From: Amycolatopsis sp. MtRt-6 | GTDB taxonomy: Bacteria; Actinomycetota; Actinomycetes; Mycobacteriales; Pseudonocardiaceae | DNA: 64,000 nt | Assembly: GCF_017308975.1 (NCBI RefSeq) | Contig: NZ_JADWPD010000009.1 | Span: 115,093-179,092 of the forward strand | Reading direction: 5' to 3' | Shown here: positions 25,745 to 34,127 of the stretch, one piece after another | Position numbering within the stretch: position 1 is the stretch's first letter | Layout: the number at the start of each line of letters is the position of its first letter | The notes under the pieces: generated by a model | What the model saw: the letters and a program-made list of their open reading frames with translations, nothing else | Databases searched by the model: none | What the model was told of the DNA's origin: nothing | Translations under genes and position numbers: made by a program

Positions 25745-26725
25745 GTGGAACCCTTCACCTACACCAGGGTCTCCGGCACCCGGGACGCCGTGGCGGCCGG
25801 GCAGCGCGGTGGCCGGTACATCGCCGGCGGTACCACCCTGGTCGACCTCATGCGCGAGACCGTCGAACGCCCCACGGCCCTGGTCGACATCACCGGGCTC
25901 CCGCTGCGCGACACCACCGTCGCCGCGGACGGCACGCTGCGCATCGGCGCCCTCGTGACCATGGCCGACGCCGCGGCCGACCCGCGGGTCCGCACGGCCT
26001 ACCCGGTGATCTCGCAGGCACTCGAGCTGAGCGCGTCGGCGCAGCTGCGCAACATGGCCACCCTCGGCGGGAACGTCATGCAGCGCACGCGGTGCGCCTA
26101 CTTCCGCGATGTCACGGCCGCCTGCAACAAGCGCACCCCGGGAGCCGGCTGCGCGGCGCTGCACGGCGTCAACCGCGCCCACGCCATCCTCGGCACCTCC
26201 GAGCACTGCGTGGCCACCCATCCCTCCGACGTGGCCGTGGCGTTCGCGGCGCTCGAAGCAGGAGTCCGGCTCCTCGGCCCGGACGGCGAACGCACCGTGG
26301 CGTTCCGGGACTTCCTGCTCCCGCCGGGCACGACCCCGCAGCGGGAACAGGCGATCCACCCCGGCGAGCTGATCACCGCCGTGGAGATCCCGGCGCACCC
26401 GCGGCCGCTGCGCTCGGGCTACCTCAAGGTCCGCGACCGCCAGTCCTACGAGTTCGCGCTGACCTCGGCCGCGGTCGCCCTGCATGTCGAGGGCGGGGTC
26501 GTCCGCGCGGCCAAGGTCGCGGCCGGCGGCGTGGGCACCGTGCCGTGGAAGCTCACGGCCGTCGAGCAGTACCTGACCGGCAAGCCGCCGTCCCCGCGGC
26601 TGTGGCGCGACGCCGCCGCCCGCGCGGCCGGCGGCGCGCGTCCCCTGGAACACAACGGCTTCAAGGTCGAGCTGCTCGAGCGGACCGTGGAACGCCAGCT
26701 CCGGATCGTGGGAGGCACCCGATGA
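25745..26725 (+). CDS. FAD-binding subunit of PaoABC-like aldehyde oxidoreductase
   Basis: A 326-residue subunit. The FAD-binding N-terminal domain has YIAGGTTLVDLM and ATLGGNVMQRTRC. Between about residues 117 and 155 lies an insert with four cysteines (117, 127, 136, 155) in TRCAYFR, ACNKR, GAGCAAL and SEHCVATHPSD. In PaoB this insert holds an extra [4Fe-4S] cluster. The C-terminal CO-dehydrogenase flavoprotein domain follows. GTG at 25745 starts one base after the small-subunit stop, and ATGA couples it to the large subunit. Confidence 0.92.
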   Translation: MEPFTYTRVSGTRDAVAAGQRGGRYIAGGTTLVDLMRETVERPTALVDITGLPLRDTTVAADGTLRIGALVTMADAAADPRVRTAYPVISQALELSASAQLRNMATLGGNVMQRTRCAYFRDVTAACNKRTPGAGCAALHGVNRAHAILGTSEHCVATHPSDVAVAFAALEAGVRLLGPDGERTVAFRDFLLPPGTTPQREQAIHPGELITAVEIPAHPRPLRSGYLKVRDRQSYEFALTSAAVALHVEGGVVRAAKVAAGGVGTVPWKLTAVEQYLTGKPPSPRLWRDAAARAAGGARPLEHNGFKVELLERTVERQLRIVGGTR

Positions 26726-28914
26726 GCCTGCAACCCCGGCGGGCGGTCGGCACGCCCGCGTCCCGAGTGGACGGACGGCGGAAGGTGACCGGACGCGCCA
26801 CCTACGCCGCCGAGCACGTCGTCGACGGCGCGGTCCACGCCGTGGTCGTCGACGCCGGTGTGGGCGCGGGCCGCATCACCGCGATCGACACCCGCGCGGC
26901 GCTGGCCCACCCCGGCGTCCTGGCCGTGATCAGCCACCTCAACGCACCCCGGCTCGCCTACCGCGACGTCCCGGCGTCCATCGACCCCGAAGGCACCCGG
27001 CTGCGGGTCTTCCAGGACGACCGGGTCCGGTTCTTCGGGCAGCCCGTCGCCGTCGTCGTCGCGTCCACTTTGGAGTCCGCGCAGCACGCGGCGCGGCTGG
27101 TGGAGGTCGGCTACGACGCCCGGCCGCCGGTCACCGACCTGGGCTCGGCTCCCGCCGGCGAGCCCGGCACCTACGCGCGCGGCGACGCCGATGCGGCGTT
27201 CGACGGCGCCGCGGTCAAGCTGGACCTGACCTACGACCTCGCGCGCAACCACCACAACCCGATGGAACCGCACGCGACCATCGCCCGCTGGGCCGGCGAC
27301 ACGTTGACGATCTGGGACAAGACCCAGTGGATCGGCGGCACCCAGCGCGAGATCGCGGCGGTGTTCGGCATCCCGGACACCGCCGTGCGGGTGATCTCGC
27401 CGTTCGTCGGCGGCGGGTTCGGCAGCGGCCTGCGCGGCTGGCCGCACGTCACCATCGCGGCGCTGGCCGCCCGGCAGACGGGACGGCCGGTCAAGCTCGT
27501 GCTGAGCAGGCGGCAGCTGTACTTCGGCACCGGCTTCCGGCCCCGCTACCGCTACCGCCTGCGGGTCGGCGCGGACCGGCGCGGCCGGCTGAGCGCGATG
27601 ATCCACGACATCGACCACGAGACGTCGTCCTACGAGAACTTCGTCGAAGCCGCCATGCTCCCCGGGCAGATGCTCTACAGCATGCCGAACGTCCGGCAGG
27701 CCTACCGGACGGTGCCGCTCGACGTGAACACGCCGATCTGGATGCGCGGGCCGGGCTACGCGAGCGCGGCGTTCGCGCTCGAATGCGCGATCGACGAGCT
27801 CGCCCAGACGCTGCGGCTGGACCCGATCGAGCTGCGGCAGCGCAACGAACCGGCGAACGACGAGTCCACCGGGCAGCCGTTCTCCACCCGGCGGCTGCGG
27901 GAGTGCTACACCGTCGGCGCCCGCGAGTTCGGCTGGCACCACCGCAACCCCGCGCCGGGGACCACCCGCGACGGCGACTGGCTGATCGGCACCGGGATGG
28001 CCACCGCCCTCTACGACACCGCCCGCGCCACGGCGCAGGCGTACGCCCGGATCGACGCGAACGGCCGCGCCCTGGTCCAGTCGGCGACCAGCGACATGGG
28101 CCCCGGCACGTACACGTCGATGACCCAGGTCGCCGCCGACGCCCTCGGCCTGGCCATGGCCGAGGTGGAGTTCCAGCTCGGTGACTCGCTGATGCCGCCC
28201 ACGCCGCCGCACGGCGCGTCCATGACGATGGCCAGCGTCGGCTCGGCGGTGCTGGCCGGCTGCGACAAGGTCCGCGAGCAGGCCGTCACGTTGGCCGTCC
28301 ACGACCCGAGGTCACCGTTGCACGGCGCCGATCCGCGGGACGTGGTCGTCCGCAATGGACGGTTGGCCGTGAAGAACGACCCGCGCCGCGGGGAGACCTA
28401 CCGGCAGCTGCTGACCCGCAACAACCGGCCCCACCTGGAGGCCCTCGGCGCGTTCACGCCGGCGGAGGAGCACCGGGCGTCGATGTACGCCTACGGCGCG
28501 GTGTTCGCCGAAGTCGCCGTCGACGCGCGGCTCGGCCTGGTCCGGGTCCGGCGCATGCTCGGGGTCTACGACGCGGGCCGGATCGTCAGCCCGAAGCTCG
28601 CCGACAGCCAGGCGCTCGGCGGCATGGTCGGCGGGATCGGCCAGGCGTTGCTCGAGCACACCGTCACCGACCATCGAGACGGCCGCGTCGTCAACGCCAA
28701 CCTCGCCGACTACCTCGTGCCGGTCAACGCGGACATCCCCGACCTCCGCGCGATCTACCTGGACGGCGACGACCCGCAGGCCAACCCGATCGGCGTCAAG
28801 GGCCTCGGCGAGGTCGTCCTGGTCGGGGTGGCGCCGGCCGTGGCCAACGCGGTGTCCCACGCCACCGGCCGCCGGATCCGGAGCTTCCCGATCACGGCGG
28901 AGGCCCTGCTGTGA
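26722..28914 (+). CDS. Molybdenum-binding subunit of PaoABC-like aldehyde oxidoreductase
   Basis: A 730-residue catalytic subunit of the xanthine oxidase family. The N-terminal a/b hammerhead domain (VDGRRKVTGRATYAAEHV) is followed by the molybdopterin domain with FVGGGFGSG, the MEPHATIA block and the catalytic Glu697 in GVKGLGEVVLVG. It would oxidise aldehydes to acids with water as oxygen donor, using a molybdopterin-cytosine-type cofactor. No XdhC/PaoD-like maturation gene is visible nearby. It has no signal of its own, so export would ride on the Tat signal of the small subunit. Confidence 0.93.
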   Translation: MSLQPRRAVGTPASRVDGRRKVTGRATYAAEHVVDGAVHAVVVDAGVGAGRITAIDTRAALAHPGVLAVISHLNAPRLAYRDVPASIDPEGTRLRVFQDDRVRFFGQPVAVVVASTLESAQHAARLVEVGYDARPPVTDLGSAPAGEPGTYARGDADAAFDGAAVKLDLTYDLARNHHNPMEPHATIARWAGDTLTIWDKTQWIGGTQREIAAVFGIPDTAVRVISPFVGGGFGSGLRGWPHVTIAALAARQTGRPVKLVLSRRQLYFGTGFRPRYRYRLRVGADRRGRLSAMIHDIDHETSSYENFVEAAMLPGQMLYSMPNVRQAYRTVPLDVNTPIWMRGPGYASAAFALECAIDELAQTLRLDPIELRQRNEPANDESTGQPFSTRRLRECYTVGAREFGWHHRNPAPGTTRDGDWLIGTGMATALYDTARATAQAYARIDANGRALVQSATSDMGPGTYTSMTQVAADALGLAMAEVEFQLGDSLMPPTPPHGASMTMASVGSAVLAGCDKVREQAVTLAVHDPRSPLHGADPRDVVVRNGRLAVKNDPRRGETYRQLLTRNNRPHLEALGAFTPAEEHRASMYAYGAVFAEVAVDARLGLVRVRRMLGVYDAGRIVSPKLADSQALGGMVGGIGQALLEHTVTDHRDGRVVNANLADYLVPVNADIPDLRAIYLDGDDPQANPIGVKGLGEVVLVGVAPAVANAVSHATGRRIRSFPITAEALL

Positions 28915-28942
28915 CGGGCGTGGCCGGCCACCGGGAGCTACG

Positions 28943-29827
28943 GTGAGCGGCATGGAACAGCGGGCCGAGATCCGGGACTTCCTGGCGAGCCGCCGAGCGA
29001 GGCTGACGCCGGCCCAGGTCGGCCTGCCGACCAGCGGCCGCCGCCGCGTCCCGGGCCTGCGGCGCGAGGAGGTCGCGGTGCTGGCCGGCGTCAGCACGGA
29101 GTGGTACATCCGGCTGGAGAAGGGCCATATCAGCGGCGTGTCCGAGGACGTCCTCGAGGCGGTGGCCCGGGCACTGAAGCTGGACGAGGACGAGCGGACG
29201 TACTTGTTCGACCTGGCCAGGGCGGCCCGGCCAAGCCGCCGAACGCAGTCCCGCCGCAAGGACGTCCAGGTCCCGCCCAGGATCCAGTGGATGCTGGACT
29301 CGATGACGCTGTCGTGCGCCTTCGTCCGCAACGGCCGCCAGGACGTGGTGGCGAGCAACGCGCTGGCCTGGGCCATGCAGTCGCCGATATTGGAGAGCGA
29401 AACAGCCGCCGGCCGCGCCCACCCCAACATCGCCCGCTACATCTTCCTGGACCCGGGCGCCCAGACGTACTTCGTCGACTGGGACTCGGCGGCGGCGATC
29501 ACCACGGCGTTGTTGCGAGCCGAAGCGGCCCGGGAGCCGCACGACCGCGCCCTGCGCGCCCTGATCGGCGAGCTGTCGACACTCAGCCCGGAGTTCCGCA
29601 CCCAGTGGGCGGCCCACGACGTCCGCATCCGCCACGACGGGGCGAAGCGCCTGCGCCACCCGGAGGTGGGGGACCTGGATCTGACGTACCAGACGCTGGA
29701 CCTGCCGATCGCCCACCGGGCCGTGCACGAGCTGACGATCTACACGGCCGAGCCGGGGACGGACTCGGAGGACCGGCTCAAGCTCTTGGCGAGCCTGGCG
29801 GCTTCCGAGTCCCAGACTGCCGACTAG
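28943..29827 (+). CDS. XRE-family regulator with MmyB-like ligand domain
   Basis: A 294-residue regulator. The N-terminal HTH (RREEVAVLAGVSTEWYIRLEKG) is preceded by the typical RRRVPGLRREEV lead-in. From about residue 110 comes an MmyB-like PAS-type domain with NGRQDVVASNALAWAM. Family members of this class often control neighbouring dehydrogenases. GTG at 28943 lies six bases after GGGAG and 28 bases after the oxidoreductase, so it could be cotranscribed and feed back on that operon. A later ATG at 28952 is possible. Confidence 0.9.
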   Translation: MSGMEQRAEIRDFLASRRARLTPAQVGLPTSGRRRVPGLRREEVAVLAGVSTEWYIRLEKGHISGVSEDVLEAVARALKLDEDERTYLFDLARAARPSRRTQSRRKDVQVPPRIQWMLDSMTLSCAFVRNGRQDVVASNALAWAMQSPILESETAAGRAHPNIARYIFLDPGAQTYFVDWDSAAAITTALLRAEAAREPHDRALRALIGELSTLSPEFRTQWAAHDVRIRHDGAKRLRHPEVGDLDLTYQTLDLPIAHRAVHELTIYTAEPGTDSEDRLKLLASLAASESQTAD

Positions 29828-29970
29828 GGCTGGGGTGGCAGTGCCGATTTCTCACGCTTCGGTTGTCCTGCCGTGGTTTTCGGTGTTCTCGGGTGCGGAC
29901 AGCGGCTTTACCTTTTGTTCCCACCGCATCGAGTGATGACCCTGTGTTCGATCGCCGGTAACTTGGAGAC

Positions 29971-31191
29971 ATGACCAACGACGCGACCCAGTCCCCCGAG
30001 GCGGTGGCTCTCGCCGACCGCCTCGGCGAACTGGTCGCGCGCATGCGGTCCGCTGAAGCGGAACTTGGTGCGGTGCTGGTGGAAATCGAGCAGCGGGGTG
30101 TGATGGAGCTGTTCGGCTACCGCTCCGCCGCCCGCCTGCTGGAGCACCTCGCCGATATGCCGAAGCCGGCTACGGAACGGCTGATCAAACGCGCCCGCCT
30201 GCTCAACCCCGGCCGCAACCTCGACGGCAGCCCCATCCCCGCACTCGCGCCCGCCACCGGTGTTGCGGCCCGCGCGGGACGGTTGAGCAACCCGATGATC
30301 GACGTGATCACCTCGGTCCTGAGCCAGGTCCCGCCCGAGCACTGCGTGAGCGCCGAGACCAACCTGCTGGCTTTCGCCGAGGAGGCCGGGCACAAACAGG
30401 TCGCCACCCTCGGTGCCCGCATCCTCGCCCCCGACGGCCCCGCACCCGACGACACCGAACCCGTGGTTCCCACCCGGGAACTGTTCCTGCGCCGCAAAAG
30501 AACCGGGATCTGGGAACTGAGCGGCCGGTTCGATGATGAGACCGGCACCCGCGCCCACGCATTGCTGGATGCTTTGGCCGAACGCCGCACCGGCGACGAG
30601 GGTCCCGACTTCCGCACCGCCCCGCAGCGCTACGGCGATGCCTTCTCCGATGCCGTTGACCTCGCCCTGAATTCTCCGGAGTTGCCGATGCAGGCCGGGG
30701 AACGAGCCCACGTCATGGTCGCGGTGTCGTTGGAGGATCTGAAGTCCGGTGTCGGCAAGGCCACCCTCGGCGACACCGGCACCATGTCGGCCGCCGAAGC
30801 CCGGGTGCATGCGTGCGACGCCATGATCATCCCCGCCGTCCTCGGCGACAAAAGCGAACCGCTGAACCTCGGCCGACTCCGCCGGTTGATCTCCGCCGGA
30901 CTCCGCCGCGCCCTGTTCCTCCGGGACCGGGGCTGCGCGTTCCCGGGCTGTCATCGGCCACCCCGGCACTGTCAAGGCCACCATGTTCGTCACTGGGCAG
31001 ACGGTGGCCCCACCGATCTCACCAACCTGGTGCTGATGTGCGCCCACCACCACCGGCTATTGCACCGCTCAGGGTGGGAAGTCCGCATCGCCGCCGACGG
31101 CCTCCCCGAATTCCTCCCACCGGTATTCATCGACCGGCGCCGCAAACCCAGGCGCAACAACCTGCACGAACCACTGCCATTCGCAGCCTGA
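29971..31191 (+). CDS. DUF222 / HNH endonuclease family protein
   Basis: A 406-residue protein. The DUF222 region (about residues 20-290) is followed by a C-terminal HNH nuclease motif with RDRGCAFPGCHRPPRHCQGHHVRHWADGG and the terminal His in CAHHHRLLH. This is the actinobacterial 13E12-repeat-like family, present in many copies per genome and associated with mobile or repeated DNA. The cellular role is unknown. It is monocistronic and ends in a hairpin. Confidence 0.92.
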   Translation: MTNDATQSPEAVALADRLGELVARMRSAEAELGAVLVEIEQRGVMELFGYRSAARLLEHLADMPKPATERLIKRARLLNPGRNLDGSPIPALAPATGVAARAGRLSNPMIDVITSVLSQVPPEHCVSAETNLLAFAEEAGHKQVATLGARILAPDGPAPDDTEPVVPTRELFLRRKRTGIWELSGRFDDETGTRAHALLDALAERRTGDEGPDFRTAPQRYGDAFSDAVDLALNSPELPMQAGERAHVMVAVSLEDLKSGVGKATLGDTGTMSAAEARVHACDAMIIPAVLGDKSEPLNLGRLRRLISAGLRRALFLRDRGCAFPGCHRPPRHCQGHHVRHWADGGPTDLTNLVLMCAHHHRLLHRSGWEVRIAADGLPEFLPPVFIDRRRKPRRNNLHEPLPFAA

Positions 31192-31200
31192 ACACGGGAA

Positions 31201-31228
31201 AGGCCCGCAGCCCAACGGCTACGGGCCT
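31201..31228 (+). terminator. Hairpin terminator of the HNH gene
   Basis: AGGCCCGCAG (31201-31210) pairs with CTACGGGCCT (31219-31228) with one mismatch and an 8-base loop, ten bases past the HNH stop codon. Confidence 0.7.
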
Positions 31229-31311
31229 ACACCCATGAGCGCACCACAGCCCACCTGTTGATCGCGGCGGAAACCGCCTGACAAAATGAAAGGCCCTTTC
31301 GGTCGTGACGA

Positions 31312-32017
31312 TCAGCGCTCCGGAATCTCCGCCTCCTGGAAGGCTTCACGCACCAGCTTCGGCAGTTCTACCCGCACCGCTGCTTGTAGTCCTCGTAAAC
31401 CCAGAACATGTAACCACCAACCTGCGCCCGGTCGCCCAGCTGCGCCCAGCGCTTCCGGCGCTTCTCCGCCTGCCACTTCCCGCTGCCCTCGACCTCCGGG
31501 CTGTCGTGCGTCCCCGGCACCGACCATGTCCCGTTCTCCGTGATCAGGATCGGCTTGCCCAGGTACGCCGCGGCGACCGCGTCGAACGCCGGGTCGTTGG
31601 TGGTGCTGGACGCCCACGTCACCGGGCGGCGCCGCGGGTCCACCGCGCCCACCGCCGCCTTCGTTTCCGCCGGCCACGCGCGGTACGTCTCCTTGTCCAC
31701 TTCGGACTGCATTCCGCAGTGCCCACATCACCACCGACGGGTGGGGTCGGCGACCCCTCCTGCACGCGGTTGAGCCACATGTTGCCGCAGTCGTCCAGCA
31801 CCAGCATGCCGTGCCGGTCGACGCCGATCGCGGCCATCCCGCCCAGCTCGGTGTCGTACTCGGCCGGTGTCATCGACGCGCCGTGCGCGGCCCGGCGCCT
31901 GCTCCATCAGTAGGGCGCGTCGCCGCCGAGCGAGCGTTCGTGCGGGTCGGGGTAGGAGTCGTCGGAGATGACGTCCTGGTGGCCTCGGCCCGGCGGCGGA
32001 CGGTAACTTCGAGTCAT
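31312..32017 (-). pseudogene. Decayed glycoside hydrolase (GH2-like) gene
   Basis: Blocks of one glycoside hydrolase appear in different frames on the minus strand. These are HQDVISDDSYPDP (near 31960), GMAAIGVDRHGMLVLDD (near 31830), VVMWALRNAV-like (near 31720), EVDKETYRAWPAETKAA then ITENGTWSVPGTHD and GGYMFWVYEDYKQRCG (31371-31705), and KLVREAFQEAEIPER (31312-31360). At least three frameshifts and internal deletions join them. MW-x-x-x-N and TENG resemble the acid/base and nucleophile regions of GH2 enzymes. The 5' part is lost against the HAD gene at 32016. Confidence 0.7.
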
Positions 32018-32699
32018 GGTCATCCGAGCGGTGGTGTTCGACATCGGCGGGGTTCTGGAGATCACCGGGCCCATGGATTTCACGCGGACGTGGGAGACCA
32101 AGCTGGGCCTCGCCCCGGACGAAATCCGGAGCAGGCTCGCCGACATGTGGGCGGCCGGCGCCATCGGCGGGGTGACGGAGGCCGCCCTGCGCGAAGCCAC
32201 CGCCGAGCGGCTCGGCATCGCCACCGCCGAGGTCGACCTGATGATGGCCGACTTCTGGACGCAGTACCTCGGGGTCGCCAACACCGAGCTGATCGGTTAC
32301 GTCCGCGGGCTGCGGCCGCGATTCCGGACGGGCATCCTCAGCAACAGCTTCGTCGGCGCCCGGGAACGTGAGCAGGCGGCCTACGGCCTCGAGTCGCTGG
32401 TCGACGACCTCGTGTATTCGCACGAGGTCGGGATCAGCAAGCCGGAGGCCCGCATCTACGAGCTGACTTGCGGACGTCACGGGGTAGCGCCCGGCGAACT
32501 GGTCTTCGTCGACGACCTGGAGGTCAACGTCGCCGCCGCCCGGTCGCTGGGCATCCACGCGGTGCACTACCGGGACAACACCCAGGCGATCGCCGGCATC
32601 GAGGAGATCATCGCCGCGGAAGAAGGCGGCCTGCGCCCGGGAGACATCGCGGCCAGGCCGGTGACAAGCGAGGGCGGTCAGTCCTCGGTGGCCGGGTGA
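32016..32699 (+). CDS. HAD-superfamily hydrolase
   Basis: A 227-residue protein of the HAD-IA type. Motif I is VVFDIGGVLE (Asp9), motif II is TGILSNS, the lysine motif is in GISKPEARIYE, and motif IV is LVFVDDLEVNV. The second acidic position of motif I is Gly rather than Asp, as in several phosphatases of this branch. It probably dephosphorylates a small metabolite. Its 3' end overlaps the convergent VOC gene by 22 bases. Confidence 0.92.
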   Translation: MVIRAVVFDIGGVLEITGPMDFTRTWETKLGLAPDEIRSRLADMWAAGAIGGVTEAALREATAERLGIATAEVDLMMADFWTQYLGVANTELIGYVRGLRPRFRTGILSNSFVGAREREQAAYGLESLVDDLVYSHEVGISKPEARIYELTCGRHGVAPGELVFVDDLEVNVAAARSLGIHAVHYRDNTQAIAGIEEIIAAEEGGLRPGDIAARPVTSEGGQSSVAG

Positions 32700-33109
32700 G
32701 CGCCGCGATTGCGGGCCAGCACGTCGAGGTAATGCGGGTTGTAGGTCAGGCTGAGCACATTCCCGAACGGATCGACCACCGAGGCACTGACGAACCCGCC
32801 CTCGAAAGTCGTCTTCGGCTCGTGTTCGACGGCCCCCATGTCCGCGAGCCGCTTCAGTGCGGCGTCGATGTCGTCGACGTGCCAAGCCACGGCCACCCCG
32901 CCCGGCCGGTCGGGGGAGGCCGGGGCGTAGCGGCGGTCGAGGATGCCGAGCTCGTGCTCGTAGTCACCTACGCGGAACTCGACGTAGGCGGGGTTCTCGG
33001 CGTCCGGGCGCAGGAAATACGGCTCGATGCCGAGCAGGTCCGCGTACCACCTGGCGGCGGCCCGGACGTCGTCTGCGACATAGCCGGCGGTGGCGAGTCC
33101 GCGCAACAT
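32678..33109 (-). CDS. VOC-family (glyoxalase/dioxygenase fold) protein
   Basis: A 143-residue single-domain protein of two beta-alpha-beta3 units. It shows VADDVRAAARWYADLLG at the start, YVEFRVGDYEHELGIL in the first unit, and SVVDPFGNVLSLTYNPHY at the end, the usual metal-site strand. The exact reaction is unknown. GAGGAG lies five bases before ATG at 33109. Confidence 0.88.
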   Translation of the reverse strand: MLRGLATAGYVADDVRAAARWYADLLGIEPYFLRPDAENPAYVEFRVGDYEHELGILDRRYAPASPDRPGGVAVAWHVDDIDAALKRLADMGAVEHEPKTTFEGGFVSASVVDPFGNVLSLTYNPHYLDVLARNRGAHPATED

Positions 33110-33210
33110 GGAAACTCCTCTTCCCCGGGGACAACGTGACGACGACGCTATCGGCGGTATAGGTCACTTTCCGTCCTCCAAGCGGACGGCGGCCAGGCTG
33201 ATTCCGGGAA

Positions 33211-33393
33211 TCAGGCGCCGCCGAACTCCGAGAGCCGCCGCCGGCTGCGTTCGGCCTCCGTGGTGCGGTGCTGGGTCGAGTAGAGCTCGGCCGCCCGCGT
33301 CCACGCGGCGCGGGCCTCCTCGTGCTCGCCCAGTGCGACGTGGACTTCGCCGAGCTGCTCGAGCGTGGTGGCTTCGGCGTTACCAAACAATGT
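33211..33393 (-). pseudogene. Relic of a TPR-containing regulator
   Basis: The frame ending at 33211 encodes about 60 residues, including TTLEQLGEVHVALGEHEEARAAWTRAAELY and the end RRLSEFGGA. This is a tetratricopeptide repeat with the tail common in AfsR-like regulators. The frame loses coding character upstream of about 33393, where the ribosome site of the divergent secreted gene begins. No start codon or other domains are left. Confidence 0.6.
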
Positions 33394-33417
33394 GAATCCG
33401 GAGCGAGGAGAACAGCG

Positions 33418-33942
33418 ATGACGACGAAACGCCTTGTCGCACTGGCCGTTGCGGCCTTCGCGAGCCTGACGCTGACGACCGTCGCCGCGGCCCCGGCCCA
33501 GGCGGACGAGGTGTCGAGCTGCAAGAGCGGCCAGAACCGGACCATCGCCCTGCCGGGCAAGACCGACGTCGTGGTCTGGTCCGACGTCTGCACCCGCCGC
33601 GACCTCACGCACATCAAGCCCTACGGCGACATCACGTGGGAGTACGCCGGGCCGCCGCTGGGCGCCGTGGTGCGCAAGTTCCACCACTTCGAACAGGAGA
33701 TCCGGCTGGAGCGCCGGTCGTGCTCGTCGTGCGGCGACACCGTGGTCCAGCGGTACACCAGGGACCTGACGGCGTTCATGAACCGGGAGTACGAACCGGG
33801 AAGCTGGAGCGGCTACACCGGCAACTGGGCGACCATGGCCACCGGCTACTTCTATTCGGCGGACGTGACGATCCGGTACGACATCCAGGACGACGGCGCG
33901 GGCCAGATCAGCTGGAACCTGACCGGATCGCCGCTCATCTGA
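33418..33942 (+). CDS. Secreted protein of unknown function
   Basis: A 174-residue protein with a signal peptide ending AAPAQAD near residue 30. The mature part holds a Cys-x2-Cys pair (RRSCSSCGD) and two further cysteines in SSCKSG and DVCTRRD. No known domain is recognised. GAGGAG lies seven bases before ATG. It is flanked by relics on both sides, suggesting a rearranged neighbourhood. Confidence 0.8.
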   Translation: MTTKRLVALAVAAFASLTLTTVAAAPAQADEVSSCKSGQNRTIALPGKTDVVVWSDVCTRRDLTHIKPYGDITWEYAGPPLGAVVRKFHHFEQEIRLERRSCSSCGDTVVQRYTRDLTAFMNREYEPGSWSGYTGNWATMATGYFYSADVTIRYDIQDDGAGQISWNLTGSPLI

Positions 33943-33954
33943 CCTGCTGAGAAG

Positions 33955-34125
33955 CTCGCCACGATGTCTTGACGCAGCCAGGTATGGGAGCGCGGTCGCG
34001 ACTTCCACCGCAGCCACGGTGATGGCGAGGCCTGCGGTGGCGAGGTAACCCGTCACCTCCGTCGTCGCGGTCCGGGGCGTGGAAACAACTTTTCGGACCC
34101 ACCGGGCGAGGCCGGCGCCGGAATC
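33955..34125 (-). pseudogene. Relic of a GAP/Sap-like membrane protein
   Basis: The minus-strand frame here encodes LARWVRKVVS, then GYLATAGLAITVAAVEVATALPYLAAS, a hydrophobic pair resembling the start of a helix bundle in GAP-family (Sap) proteins. It has no start codon, runs into unrelated sequence and is about 55 residues long. The family guess rests on the VEVATALPYLAA pattern alone. Confidence 0.4.
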
Positions 34126-34127
34126 GG

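Noticed and set aside
29971..31191. HNH protein as an intron or homing endonuclease
   Set aside because: The DUF222 region and motif order match the stand-alone actinobacterial family, and no intron boundary is visible.
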